Below are positions 18,614 through 27,520 of a stretch of DNA of 64,000 nucleotides, piece by piece (within the stretch, counting starts at the first letter, position 1; each line of letters starts with the position of its first letter). Below the pieces are notes generated by a model. It worked only from the letters and a program-made list of their open reading frames with translations. It was not told the origin of the DNA and made no database searches. A program made the translations under genes and the position numbers. Origin of the DNA: Undibacterium parvum (lineage in GTDB: Bacteria; Pseudomonadota; Gammaproteobacteria; Burkholderiales; Burkholderiaceae_D); the NCBI RefSeq assembly GCF_003955735.1, contig NZ_CP034464.1, forward strand, positions 558,001 to 622,000, in the 5' to 3' direction.

Positions 18614-20326
18614 CTAATCGGCATCGCGTTTAGGCATAGCGATAAACACGGCAGCATAACGCTGATCAAGCTCAGCCTGCGATTTCCAGTAATCGAAATA
18701 TTGAGCATAAGAAAACGGATGCAAGCGCTGCAAGGTCAGCATGACTTGAGCAGCCTTAGATGGGGCTCCATTTAGTGCATAGACTTCCGCCAGCTTATTT
18801 AGCGCATGCACATATCCAAATCGGGAGGTGGTTGCCGCTACAAAGTCGATTTCCCGCTCGTCCATCCCCTCACGGGGAAGCAGTTTTGTCAATTTAAAAT
18901 AGGAGTAGTAATCAGAAAATACTGTTAGCTGTGGTTTTGCCAACAACTCCTTTTCGATCAAGCTAGTTTGCACTCCCGGAGCCACATTCAATACCCGGTA
19001 ACCAAATACGACTCGCTGAAAATCCACGGTTAACCATAACAATAAAGCAAACCCCAACATAAAACAAAATGCCAACGCAGCCTGAGGGACAGGAACATCA
19101 TCAGATGGGTAGCGCGTCTGATGCACCATGCCGACCAACAGCGAAAATGGTATTAATACAAACGCATACCACATAGGATATTCGACCATACTGTGTACAA
19201 ATATCGCGATGAAACATAAACTAGCAAATTGCACAGCTCTTGTCGTTTTTGCGAGTACACAGGTTTGTAGCAACCACCACGCGAATACACATAAAATGAT
19301 TATCGCCACAGGAAACCCAAGTTCAGCCGCAAGGTTCAAAACCAGGTTGTGCGAGTGCTCGGCATAAGTGGTCGCCGGAAAGCTCGCAGCAATTTTCACC
19401 TGCTCAGGGCCAAAACCAAACCAGCCGACGCCGAGCCAAGGATGCTGAGTGGCCATATACCAAGCCTGTTGCATAAGCGCGACACGCTCTGAACGGCCTC
19501 CGATATGCCCCTGAACTGAACCGCTAAAAAACCCTAAATAACTGCTAATCGTAGGTAAGGCAATCACCATTAGCGCATAAACCGCTAACAATAACACCAG
19601 CAAATACCTGTTGATTGCCTTGGAATCTGATCGTTTTGAAAAACAAAACATCACAAACAGCGGGAGGATGATCCAGCCAATTCTTGATTGGGTAAGTGCT
19701 ACCCCCCAAAGCAAAAGCAAAGCCAACAAGACGGAAGTCCAACGATCTAAGCGACTAGACTGATATAGCCACCATATCGACGCCAACCCCAAGCACAATA
19801 GCAAGGCCAACTGATTCGGTTGCGCGACATTGGCATAAGGTCTCAATGCCTGCGCATTTCTTTCAATGAACATAATGAAAGGCGTGGCATTTATGCCCGC
19901 AATCTGTATACCTTGCATGACAACAGACGATAATGACGCTAGCAGGTGAACGCTGGTCATCATCAAGCAAATTTTATCATTTCCGTTCGGAAGCCCACTC
20001 CAAGTCGCACCGATAAGCATAGCTGCAGTGGCAAGCAGCAGATACAGGATAGGCAGCGCTACCCGATCAAATTGCACCATTCCCAAAAGTAACTGAACAA
20101 ATACCACCGTTATTATCACCAAAGGCAATATGGCTATTTTTGGCAAGCTTAGATTCGGTTTTAGGTTTGCGGCAAATAGGCTAATCGCCAATAATACGCC
20201 GAGTGCCACCAGAGCATCATTATAATAAGTACTTAGCGGACGTACATGATAAGGGAGTATGAACGAGGCAAAAAGCAGCGCGCCGAAAATACCTAATGCG
20301 GCATTGAATTGTTTATTAGAAAGCAT
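18614..20326 (-). CDS. PglL-type O-oligosaccharyltransferase / Wzy-C family membrane protein
   Basis: 570 residues with about 12-13 membrane helices. Landmarks of the PglL/O-antigen ligase superfamily are RPYANVAQPNQLALLL, LTQSRIGW, and the loop TYAEHSHNLVLNLAAELG, whose second His is the proposed catalytic residue in PglL. A soluble C-terminal tail resembles the Wzy_C_2 region. The gene follows a pilin gene and a TfpZ-like gene on the same strand, so the natural reading is transfer of a lipid-linked glycan onto type IV pilin in the periplasm. A WaaL-type O-antigen ligase is the alternative, but the pilin context argues against it. Confidence 0.85.
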   Translation of the reverse strand: MLSNKQFNAALGIFGALLFASFILPYHVRPLSTYYNDALVALGVLLAISLFAANLKPNLSLPKIAILPLVIITVVFVQLLLGMVQFDRVALPILYLLLATAAMLIGATWSGLPNGNDKICLMMTSVHLLASLSSVVMQGIQIAGINATPFIMFIERNAQALRPYANVAQPNQLALLLCLGLASIWWLYQSSRLDRWTSVLLALLLLWGVALTQSRIGWIILPLFVMFCFSKRSDSKAINRYLLVLLLAVYALMVIALPTISSYLGFFSGSVQGHIGGRSERVALMQQAWYMATQHPWLGVGWFGFGPEQVKIAASFPATTYAEHSHNLVLNLAAELGFPVAIIILCVFAWWLLQTCVLAKTTRAVQFASLCFIAIFVHSMVEYPMWYAFVLIPFSLLVGMVHQTRYPSDDVPVPQAALAFCFMLGFALLLWLTVDFQRVVFGYRVLNVAPGVQTSLIEKELLAKPQLTVFSDYYSYFKLTKLLPREGMDEREIDFVAATTSRFGYVHALNKLAEVYALNGAPSKAAQVMLTLQRLHPFSYAQYFDYWKSQAELDQRYAAVFIAMPKRDAD

Positions 20327-20461
20327 TGTATTTTTTCATGTATTTTTATCATTCCATTTTAACTGACAACATAGGCTTTCAGAGGAAAAAAGCTACCATC
20401 ATAGAGCTATGTAGTACATTGGCTATCGCCGCTATCAAGCATTCAATGCAAATACCATCAC

Positions 20462-21241
20462 TTACTGAGTCAAAAATCCATCTACGGGAAGATATCCAAG
20501 CACCTCTCCACTCTTGGCATCAACCAGGATCGACCAGTTTTCTTGCCGTCCAGTTAATGGTAAAAATCTTAGATCATCCGGTAAGCGGTTTATTTTCTTT
20601 AGTTCTTCTTTTATCTCGGCAACGCGCTTGGGATAAGCCGAATACATACTGGACAAAGGCCTGGCTTTACTCAACACATCAGGAATCGACAAGGAATAAG
20701 GCTGCCAGAATGAAGGTCTGACACCAATATCTACCCCCTGCATACCAAGTTCTATCGCTTCAAATTGTTCATCCGCATTTTTTGGTTTGCGAGTACCTAG
20801 CAGTTTGGGTCCCGATAAGGAGAGTTGCTGCAAGCCAGGGAGTGCACTAGGCAACTCCTGCTTTCTTACATCAAGATCACTAATGATACGAAAGCGATCA
20901 ACCTCAAATACCATGGCGACCGGGCGTGCCTGAAAAACAATATGAAGACCGTAGCCTAAACCAATTATTTGCAGCACACCGATTACGCACAAATCAAGAA
21001 CTATAGCCGCTTTGGATTTACTGATATCAAATATAACAAAAGTTAGTAAGGGGCCAAGGATAAGATCAACCGCAAGAACGATGAAAAACAAGGTTTGCCC
21101 GCCGGCAAGCACACGATAGGGCCAAGGATACCAAAGCCCAAACACCAATGCAGCACTTAGTAAGGCAATGCATGTCGAAATTGCGATATGCAGAGAAAAT
21201 GCCTTCCAACGACTAGAAAAATACAAAGTGGCAGCTATCAT
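20462..21241 (-). CDS. TfpX/TfpZ family type IV pilin accessory protein
   Basis: 259 residues with about four N-terminal membrane helices (residues 12-120), including LVFGLWYPWPYRVLAGG and VDLILGPLLTFVIF, then a soluble basic domain of about 140 residues. This is the layout of TfpX/TfpZ proteins encoded next to particular pilin alleles in Pseudomonas and betaproteobacteria, needed for proper assembly of the matching pilin. It sits between the pilin gene and the PglL-like ligase gene; a strong terminator after the pilin gene suggests it is expressed at a lower level than pilin. Confidence 0.87.
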   Translation of the reverse strand: MIAATLYFSSRWKAFSLHIAISTCIALLSAALVFGLWYPWPYRVLAGGQTLFFIVLAVDLILGPLLTFVIFDISKSKAAIVLDLCVIGVLQIIGLGYGLHIVFQARPVAMVFEVDRFRIISDLDVRKQELPSALPGLQQLSLSGPKLLGTRKPKNADEQFEAIELGMQGVDIGVRPSFWQPYSLSIPDVLSKARPLSSMYSAYPKRVAEIKEELKKINRLPDDLRFLPLTGRQENWSILVDAKSGEVLGYLPVDGFLTQ

Positions 21242-21409
21242 AATACGAGTCTACTCCATGATCGAACTATACAAATTAACAGACAACATTATGCAAAATA
21301 CCTAATGTTATTACCAATTAATATTTAATTGATTTAAAAATAGGCGAAGCCCGCCCCCGCCAGCAGCAATTTCCTTATCCCCAAATGAGATTAATCGCCT
21401 TAGGTAAAA

Positions 21410-21437
21410 AAAATAGACCGCCAAGGCGGTCTATTTT
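21410..21437 (-). terminator. Rho-independent terminator after the pilin gene
   Basis: Perfect 13-bp arms AAAATAGACCGCC and GGCGGTCTATTTT with a two-base loop, followed on the minus strand by a run of T. It lies 44 bp past the pilin stop, so it ends the abundant pilin mRNA before the accessory genes. Confidence 0.93.
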
Positions 21438-21481
21438 CTAGAAGTGAATTCTTCACTTTCTTTGTAACAACTCCATCAAAA

Positions 21482-21967
21482 TTAGCCGCGGCAAGATGCT
21501 GGCAATAATGTAGCGGAAATTGTCGTACCGGAACCACCACACAACCAAGCTACAATACTATCACCAGCAGCCGTAACAGCAGTGCTAGGAAGGGTCTTTA
21601 ATGGAATCATAGTGACAAGCAATCCATCTGCACGTGCATCTTTAAATGCTGTTGTTGCTTTTACTGTAATAACACCTGCATCAGAGGTAGCGATGGAATC
21701 GACATACTTAGTGCCACTAGCGGTTGGAACTTCACAACCCCACTTATTTGCGGCAGGCAATGAAGTTGCTGTTTGATAAGCTTCTGTAATTGCAGTACGG
21801 CAAGCAGAACCAGCCAAGACAACTTCTGACATTTTTGCACGCAGTGTGTAATCTTTATATGCTGGCAATGCAACGGCAGCCAAAATACCGATAATCGCAA
21901 CCACGATCATCAATTCGATCAGAGTAAAACCTGCTTGTGCGCGTTGTTTTAATTGCATGGATTTCAT
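21482..21967 (-). CDS. pilA: Type IV major pilin (PilA/PilE)
   Basis: 161 residues with an AGGAG ribosome site before the ATG at 21967. The short basic leader ends in Gly, and the mature protein starts [20 protein letters not shown], with Glu at mature position 5, the prepilin peptidase signal and N-terminal helix. The globular domain has two Cys pairs, the last pair (AWLCGGSGT and the CRG terminus) enclosing a C-terminal disulfide loop. A near-consensus sigma-54 promoter lies upstream, as for Pseudomonas pilA under PilS-PilR. It is followed by TfpZ- and PglL-like genes, suggesting a glycosylated pilin; the sugar and site are not predictable. Confidence 0.95.
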   Translation of the reverse strand: MKSMQLKQRAQAGFTLIELMIVVAIIGILAAVALPAYKDYTLRAKMSEVVLAGSACRTAITEAYQTATSLPAANKWGCEVPTASGTKYVDSIATSDAGVITVKATTAFKDARADGLLVTMIPLKTLPSTAVTAAGDSIVAWLCGGSGTTISATLLPASCRG

Positions 21968-22028
21968 ATTAATGCTCCTAAGGGAAAATTGGGAATTTCA
22001 TAAATGCTGCTTGCTACATCTACTCTAG

Positions 22029-22045
22029 AGCAAACAGCGTGCCAG
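22029..22045 (-). promoter_or_regulatory. Sigma-54 promoter of the pilin gene
   Basis: The minus strand reads CTGGCACGCTGTTTGCT, matching the RpoN consensus TGGCACG-N4-TTGCT without a mismatch. The -12 GC would place transcription start near 22018, leaving a leader of about 51 nt before the pilin ATG with its AGGAG site. No other promoter is needed to explain pilin expression; a PilR-type activator would be encoded elsewhere. Confidence 0.9.
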
Positions 22046-22216
22046 CACTGAAATTGATCGATTTAGAGGGTACCCAAGTAATTTTCGACAAAAAAAGATG
22101 CGGAACTTTAAATACTTATGACAAAGTTTGGCAGTTGGCAAAACAAAAGGCATAAATTCTGCAAAATTTGTCACCCCTTAGACCAGAAATCAGTATTCAC
22201 GAATACAGATGGCGCG

Positions 22217-22846
22217 CTATTTTTCAGTCGCAACGGAAAACTTCATTCTGGTTCCTGCAAGATCGAGTTCATCGCCATCGCGCAGTAATACAGGCTCGGC
22301 CTCCAATAGGCGATCATTAATCCTCGCAGCACCGCCCTCCAGCTTAGCCGCCACGTAATGCTGATGTTGCTTACTAATAGTAACGACCAGCACACCCGCA
22401 CGACCCAAGCTAGTTACTGCTTTATCCAGAAGCAACTCACGCCCGGCATTCGTACCACTGAGCACTTTTACTTTAGCCACTAGCTTGGGTAATTGCGAGC
22501 CATCGCCGACAGACAAAGCTGCGGTACTCAGCACGGCTGACGCTTCGTGCGAATTATTGTGCCCATGTTGAAATTTAAGCCGGTATTTACCGACTTCAAT
22601 CACGTCCTCATGTTGAAGCAGATGTTTAGTAATTGGTTGACCATTCACCAAAGTGCCATTAGTGCTGCCTAAATCAAGAATAAAAATACCAACCGAGGTG
22701 CGGTCTATCGCGGCATGGTGGCCGCTAACGGTTGCTTGATCGAGTACTAAATCATTTTCTGGACGCCGTCCTATACTGAAACGTGCTTTTAGTAGGCTGA
22801 CGTCGTATTTGACTTGTCCATTGAGGGTGACGATAATTTTCGCCAT
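22217..22846 (-). CDS. Tandem FHA domain protein
   Basis: 209 residues. The first FHA domain (about 5-95) has the phosphothreonine-binding residues in FSIGRRPENDLVLDQ, VSGHHAAI and LGSTNGTLVNGQPI. The second (about 118-205) is degenerate: it keeps the GRAGV start and an INDRLLEAEPVLLRDGDEL end but lacks the Ser-x-x-His core. It is next to a PP2C phosphatase gene in the same direction, 47 bp downstream, so the pair probably acts in one Ser/Thr phosphorylation circuit. No kinase gene is in this window. Confidence 0.9.
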   Translation of the reverse strand: MAKIIVTLNGQVKYDVSLLKARFSIGRRPENDLVLDQATVSGHHAAIDRTSVGIFILDLGSTNGTLVNGQPITKHLLQHEDVIEVGKYRLKFQHGHNNSHEASAVLSTAALSVGDGSQLPKLVAKVKVLSGTNAGRELLLDKAVTSLGRAGVLVVTISKQHQHYVAAKLEGGAARINDRLLEAEPVLLRDGDELDLAGTRMKFSVATEK

Positions 22847-22893
22847 AGCATTCTCTGTCTTCTATCACAATATTGGGTAAATCAAGTGCCCGA

Positions 22894-23700
22894 CTAGCTA
22901 GCAAAAATATATTCCATCAATTTTCGCTGATGGAGTTCGGTGACTTTGATTAAGACTACGGAAATATTATCCTTGCCACCAAACTGGTTGGCATTTTCAA
23001 TGAGCACTTGGCAACATTCGTCAAGCTGAGCGCTATATTGATGCATGATGTGATGAATTTCTATGTGGTTGAGCATGTCCGTTAGCCCATCAGAACAGAG
23101 TAAATACACATCACCTACTTCCATTTGATGTACATGTATTTCGATTTCCACGCTCTCTTGTGCTCCAACGGCACGTGTAATCAAGTTCTTGATCGGTGAA
23201 AAACGTGCGTCTTTTTCAGAAATGAGACCTGCGTCTATCTGCGCCTGCAAGACAGAATGATCCCTAGTCAGTTGCGAAAGCTCGCCCAGTCGGAATCGAT
23301 ATGCGCGAGAATCGCCTACATGTGCGATCAGCAGTTTATCCTGGTGACTCAAGGCAACAACGACAGTCGTTCCCATTCCCAAATAGGCTTGGTTCTCGTG
23401 CGAAGCATCATAAACACTTGTATTTGCAAGCGTAATTGCGTCATTCAACCATCGTACTCCAAGCACAGCTGGTCGAGAAAATATTGGCATCCAGACTGCT
23501 TGTTGTTTTTGTTGTAAGAATTCGGAGATTAGTTCTACACACATACGACTGGCGACTTCGCCAGCGTTATAGCCGCCCATACCATCGGCAAGAACAGCCA
23601 AACCTAGGCCTTCACATATTTCAAATGCATCTTCATTCTGCGCGCGCACTCGTCCAGTATCGGAGCGACCAGCAAACTCGAGCACGGATTGAAGTGGCAT
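22894..23700 (-). CDS. PP2C-family protein Ser/Thr phosphatase
   Basis: 268 residues. The metal-binding motifs of PPM phosphatases are present in order: RVRAQNEDAFEI, VLADGMGGYNAGE, IAHVGDSRAYRFR, LTRDHSVLQ, LCSDGLTD and GGKDNISVVLIK. It is a cytoplasmic Mn/Mg-dependent phosphatase of the Stp/PrpC kind. It is likely co-transcribed with the downstream FHA gene. The kinase whose action it would reverse is not encoded nearby. Confidence 0.93.
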   Translation of the reverse strand: MPLQSVLEFAGRSDTGRVRAQNEDAFEICEGLGLAVLADGMGGYNAGEVASRMCVELISEFLQQKQQAVWMPIFSRPAVLGVRWLNDAITLANTSVYDASHENQAYLGMGTTVVVALSHQDKLLIAHVGDSRAYRFRLGELSQLTRDHSVLQAQIDAGLISEKDARFSPIKNLITRAVGAQESVEIEIHVHQMEVGDVYLLCSDGLTDMLNHIEIHHIMHQYSAQLDECCQVLIENANQFGGKDNISVVLIKVTELHQRKLMEYIFAS

Positions 23701-23855
23701 AATTATATTTGTGATTATTTAGTGGATTTAAACAGGGCTAGATATCCTACCTGAACCTGCGTTGACTCACTTATCAAAAATGGGTCGCGATCAGATGCAA
23801 GTCTAGCGCCTCAAAAAACCTGAGAGCCTAAGCTTAACATTAGCTAGGTACATTA

Positions 23856-23904
23856 TTGCATTCAGATAAGATATTTAACGTTTAAATATCTTATCTGAAT
23901 GCAA
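23856..23904. repeat. 23-bp perfect inverted repeat with 3-base loop
   Basis: Arms 23856-23878 (beginning TTGCATTCAGATAAG) and 23882-23904 are exact reverse complements around the loop CGT. It is AT-rich with no T-run on either side, so it is not a classic terminator. It could be a binding site for a dimeric regulator, a recombination site or a mobile-element remnant; I found no second copy in the window. Confidence 0.85.
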
Positions 23905-24014
23905 AGGTGATCTGCTTATTTCTGCTGGATTTTTTGCACTACTCATAAAATTATTAGTGGCTTTCAATAAAACCAAGGCATTTTGACAGTGCCAAACAGG
24001 TTTTCGTAAAGTAC

Positions 24015-24051
24015 AAATAAAAATAGGGAGCTAAGCTCCCTATTTTTATTT
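24015..24051. terminator. Bidirectional terminator after sucD
   Basis: Arms AAATAAAAATAGGGAGC and their complement (17 bp each) around a TAA loop. The A-rich side and T-rich side make it usable in both directions; it starts 10 bp past the sucD stop. Confidence 0.93.
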
Positions 24052-24061
24052 GCCAATCAGA

Positions 24062-24943
24062 TTACAACATTGCTTTAAGCAAGCGTGCCATTTCTGACGG
24101 ATTTTTTGTCGCTTTGATGCCACATTCTTCCATGATATCGAGCTTGGATTGTGCAGTATCCGCACCACCTGAAATCAAGGCGCCGGCATGACCCATACGC
24201 TTACCTGGAGGAGCGGTAACACCTGCAATGAAGCCGACCACAGGCTTCTTCATGTTATCACGCACCCAGTAAGAAGCATTGGCTTCATCCGGGCCGCCGA
24301 TTTCACCAATCATAATCACGGCATCAGTGTCTGGATCATCATTAAACATCTGCATGATGTCGATGTGCTTCAAGCCATTGATAGGATCGCCACCAATACC
24401 AACCGCAGAAGATTGACCCAGGCCAAGCGCAGTCAATTGACCAACCGCTTCGTAAGTCAAGGTACCAGAACGTGAAACCACACCGATACGACCTTTACGA
24501 TGGATGTGACCTGGCATGATGCCAATCTTGATTTCATCTGGAGTGATCAAGCCTGGGCAGTTAGGACCCAACAATTTTGTCTTGCTGCCCGATTTCGCCA
24601 TGCGGTCTTTCAACATCATCATGTCGCGAACAGGAATACCTTCGGTAATGCAAATCGCCAAATCGAGGTCAGCTTCTACCGCTTCCCAAATTGCAGCTGC
24701 GGCACCAGCAGGCGGCACATAGATTACCGAAACAGTTGCGCCAGTGGCAGCTTTGGCTTCTGATACGTTGGCGAAAATAGGAATACCTTCAAAATCTTCG
24801 CCCGCTTTTTTCGGATTTACGCCAGCCACGAAACAATTTTGTCCGTTAGCGTAATCGCGACACATGCGAGTATGGAATTGACCAGTCTTGCCGGTAATAC
24901 CTTGGGTAATAACTTTTGTATCTTTATTGATCAGGATCGACAT
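24062..24943 (-). CDS. sucD: Succinyl-CoA synthetase alpha subunit
   Basis: 293 residues. The alpha subunit carries the active-site phosphohistidine and binds CoA. Visible: ITQGITGKTGQFHTRM at the CoA-binding Rossmann start, LLGPNCPGLITP, GVVSRSGTLTYEA, MIGEIGGPDEANA, and GKRMGHAGALISGG with the phospho-His region. TCA-cycle enzyme, cytoplasmic. It follows sucC after 14 bp and ends at a strong terminator. Confidence 0.97.
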   Translation of the reverse strand: MSILINKDTKVITQGITGKTGQFHTRMCRDYANGQNCFVAGVNPKKAGEDFEGIPIFANVSEAKAATGATVSVIYVPPAGAAAAIWEAVEADLDLAICITEGIPVRDMMMLKDRMAKSGSKTKLLGPNCPGLITPDEIKIGIMPGHIHRKGRIGVVSRSGTLTYEAVGQLTALGLGQSSAVGIGGDPINGLKHIDIMQMFNDDPDTDAVIMIGEIGGPDEANASYWVRDNMKKPVVGFIAGVTAPPGKRMGHAGALISGGADTAQSKLDIMEECGIKATKNPSEMARLLKAML

Positions 24944-24957
24944 ATTGTTCCTTGCGA

Positions 24958-26124
24958 TTATTTAGCTTGGGCAGCGGCAACAACTTTCTGCGCCGCTTCT
25001 TCCATGGTGTCTGCAGCAATGATAGGCAAACCAGAGTCAGCCAGCATCTTCTTGCCGATATCTTCGTTAGTCCCCTTCATACGCACTACCAAAGGTACTT
25101 GCAAGGAAACCGCTTTAGACGCAGTAATCACGCCCTCCGCAATCACGTCACAACGCATGATGCCACCAAAAATATTCACCAAAATAGCTTTCAAACCTGG
25201 GTTTTTAAGCATGATTTTGAAGGCTTCGGTAACTTTCTCTGCCGTCGCGCCACCACCAACATCAAGGAAGTTAGCCGGCTCACCACCGAACAACTTGATT
25301 GTATCCATGGTCGCCATCGCCAAACCTGCGCCATTAACCAGACAGCCAATATTGCCATCAAGAGAAATGTAAGCCAAGTCGAATTTTGAGGCTTCGATTT
25401 CAGCTGGGTCTTCTTCGTCCAGATCGCGGTAAGCAACGATTTCTGGTTGACGGAACAAGGCATTTGCATCGAAGTTGAACTTGGCATCAAGCGCGATGAC
25501 TTTGCCCGAACCGGTCAAAATCAAGGGATTGATTTCAGCCAGTGAGCAGTCAGTTGCCATGAATGCAGCATACAAACCTTTTAACTGATTGCGTGCATCA
25601 ACCACGGATGCGTCTGGCACGCCAATTTTACGGGCGATCGCATCAGCTTCTTCGTCTTGCAAACCAGCTGTAGGATCAATCGCGATCGAATGCAATAATT
25701 CAGGGTGACTTTCAGCCACTTCCTCAATGTCCATGCCACCTTCAGAAGACGCCATCAATACTACGCGTTGGCTAACACGGTCAGTCACCATACTGACATA
25801 CAACTCCTTCTGAATGTCAGCACCTTCTTCGATCAGAAGCCGGCGAACTTTTTGTCCTTCTGGACTGGTCTGATGAGTAATCAGCTGCATACCCAGAATA
25901 GCTTCTGCGTATTCGCGTACTTGCTCTAGGGACTTTGCAACTTTGACGCCGCCGCCTTTACCACGGCCACCCGCATGGATTTGCGCCTTGACAACCCATA
26001 CCGGGCCGCCCAGAGTTTCTGCCGCTTTGACTGCCTCGTCAACAGACAGGCACGGGATACCGCGAGGTACTGTCACTCCAAATTTACGGAGGATTTCTTT
26101 ACCCTGATACTCATGAATTTTCAT
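24958..26124 (-). CDS. sucC: Succinyl-CoA synthetase beta subunit
   Basis: 388 residues with the ATP-grasp fold of the nucleotide-binding beta subunit. Landmarks are [46 protein letters not shown], and [16 protein letters not shown] near the C-terminus. Forms the succinyl-CoA synthetase heterotetramer with SucD; both genes are in one operon running away from the recA cluster. Confidence 0.97.
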   Translation of the reverse strand: MKIHEYQGKEILRKFGVTVPRGIPCLSVDEAVKAAETLGGPVWVVKAQIHAGGRGKGGGVKVAKSLEQVREYAEAILGMQLITHQTSPEGQKVRRLLIEEGADIQKELYVSMVTDRVSQRVVLMASSEGGMDIEEVAESHPELLHSIAIDPTAGLQDEEADAIARKIGVPDASVVDARNQLKGLYAAFMATDCSLAEINPLILTGSGKVIALDAKFNFDANALFRQPEIVAYRDLDEEDPAEIEASKFDLAYISLDGNIGCLVNGAGLAMATMDTIKLFGGEPANFLDVGGGATAEKVTEAFKIMLKNPGLKAILVNIFGGIMRCDVIAEGVITASKAVSLQVPLVVRMKGTNEDIGKKMLADSGLPIIAADTMEEAAQKVVAAAQAK

Positions 26125-26216
26125 ACGTCTTCCCTTCAGACACTGAGGTATTAGTTAAATTAGTAAAATTACTTACGACAAGTAAAACAAAAACGGTACA
26201 GCTTTGCGTTAAGCGA

Positions 26217-26774
26217 CTAGATTGCCCAGCGCGGATAATATTGCACCACGGCTGGACCATCTAGCCTTAATGCATGACAACGATTGAGTTGAAACGGTTG
26301 CTGCGTGTGCTGGGCGTCATCATTTGCGCCATCACGCGTATTAAGTACATCACCTGCAAAAGCCTGAACTGCTGCGGTTGGAAGAATTTGTGCTAATTCG
26401 GTAATATGCGTGCAGCCATTAATGCCGGAGAGCCGTTGCTTTACGCCCTGACGAAATTGCTGCATTAAATTGAGACCGATAAGCTTTTTGTATTCAGGCC
26501 CTATCGTATTGCAAAAACCTGGATATGGTACGGCATCAGAGACAGCATTTGCGTCAATGATATTTAAACTAGTATCGATCGTAATGCGAAGACTCAAATC
26601 ATGAATGGCCGAACCATTAGGACGAACGCCGGAAGCGAGCGCAATGTCACGCGTTTTACAGTCAATAATTTGAGCGTCAAAATCCCACAATCCATCGTCA
26701 CGTGCGAACGCTTGGATAGTGATGGTGCGCGTATGCTTCAACGCACGTCGAATTGTAGGTGGAGATAAGGGCAT
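26217..26774 (-). CDS. DUF2889 family protein
   Basis: 185 residues matching my recollection of DUF2889: RRALKHTRTITIQAFARDDGLWDFDA, DLSLRITIDTSLNIIDAN, PYPGFCNTIGPEYKKLIGLNL and CTHITELAQ are its conserved blocks. Function unknown; it is regularly found near recA-recX or sucCD in betaproteobacteria. No signal peptide. It lies 92 bp upstream of sucC on the same strand and may be co-transcribed with it. Confidence 0.87.
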   Translation of the reverse strand: MPLSPPTIRRALKHTRTITIQAFARDDGLWDFDAQIIDCKTRDIALASGVRPNGSAIHDLSLRITIDTSLNIIDANAVSDAVPYPGFCNTIGPEYKKLIGLNLMQQFRQGVKQRLSGINGCTHITELAQILPTAAVQAFAGDVLNTRDGANDDAQHTQQPFQLNRCHALRLDGPAVVQYYPRWAI

Positions 26775-26984
26775 AAATGCCTGTTACGGGCTAATTCAGT
26801 GTAAAAATAGCCACAATTGCGCGTCGCTACCGCAGCTTCTACGATAACAGCCGCTCTTGCGGCACTGCAAAAAAAGGAAGTTTAGCACAGCTCGCAGACT
26901 AATTCCATTTTCATCGACGCCATCGCCCCGCTAACAAATAAAGCTCAGGAAAAATTCGGCAATAACAAGCAGTCGGAAATATGC

Positions 26985-27449
26985 TCAGGCGTCATCATCT
27001 CCGTTATCTCTCTTTGCCCGCATTGCCGCTTGAATTGCCCCACCGGAAAAGCCACGCTTCTGCAAAAACTGCATTTGCTTTGCGCGCTCTATATGATCTG
27101 CTGGTTCGAGTCGGTATTTTCTATGCAGGACCTCAATCGCTCTTACGGCTTCCGACTCAATCAACTGCGACTTTATTTTTTCAATTTCGGTCTTCTCGAT
27201 ATTATGACTTTGCAACTCTAAAAAAATACGTTGATTGCCGAACCTAGCCTGCCGTCGCCTTACCAAGGACACAGAAAACCTCTCCTCTGACAGGAATTGT
27301 GCGGCTTCTAATACGTCGAGCAATGCAGGCACATCGTCAGCTTCCTCTGCATAGCGAGACAACTTTCGCCCCAATTCCAAACGGCTATGTTCGCGCATAG
27401 AAAGGTAACGCAATGCTCTTGCTTTAAGACTTACTTTTACTTTAAACAT
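26985..27449 (-). CDS. recX: RecX, regulator of RecA
   Basis: 154 residues from the ATG at 27449-27447. RecX caps RecA filaments and limits recombination. Motifs include [36 protein letters not shown], and the closing [16 protein letters not shown]. Another in-frame ATG at 27461 sits directly behind the recA terminator T-run with no ribosome site, so the later start is more likely. Downstream of recA on the same strand, so it depends on terminator readthrough or its own promoter. Confidence 0.9.
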   Translation of the reverse strand: MFKVKVSLKARALRYLSMREHSRLELGRKLSRYAEEADDVPALLDVLEAAQFLSEERFSVSLVRRRQARFGNQRIFLELQSHNIEKTEIEKIKSQLIESEAVRAIEVLHRKYRLEPADHIERAKQMQFLQKRGFSGGAIQAAMRAKRDNGDDDA

Positions 27450-27466
27450 TTTGACGCCCATAAAAA

Positions 27467-27504
27467 AACGCCGGCAATCCTAAGACATCAAGGAGGCCGG
27501 CGTT
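27467..27504 (-). terminator. Terminator/attenuator between recA and recX
   Basis: Arms AACGCCGGC and GCCGGCGTT with a 20-base loop, followed on the minus strand by seven T. It begins 17 bp past the recA stop, and its T-run abuts the first possible recX ATG, so recX is reached only by readthrough. Comparable recA-recX arrangements are known in E. coli. Confidence 0.9.
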
Positions 27505-27520
27505 CTTAAATATTTGATTC

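Larger units (their letters stand above)
23701..24061. other. Gene-free interval between the PP2C gene and sucD
   Basis: 361 bp without a credible reading frame. It holds a 23-bp perfect inverted repeat (23856-23904) and the sucD terminator (24015-24051), both listed separately. The promoter of the PP2C-FHA pair should lie in the first 150 bp; I could not pick convincing -35/-10 boxes. Confidence 0.6.

Noticed and set aside
18371-18775. 134-residue frame across the small gene and REP-like element
   Set aside because: It runs through the palindromic repeat and into the antisense end of the ligase gene.
20326-20721. 131-residue plus-strand frame
   Set aside because: Overlaps the TfpZ-like gene on the opposite strand; no credible protein.
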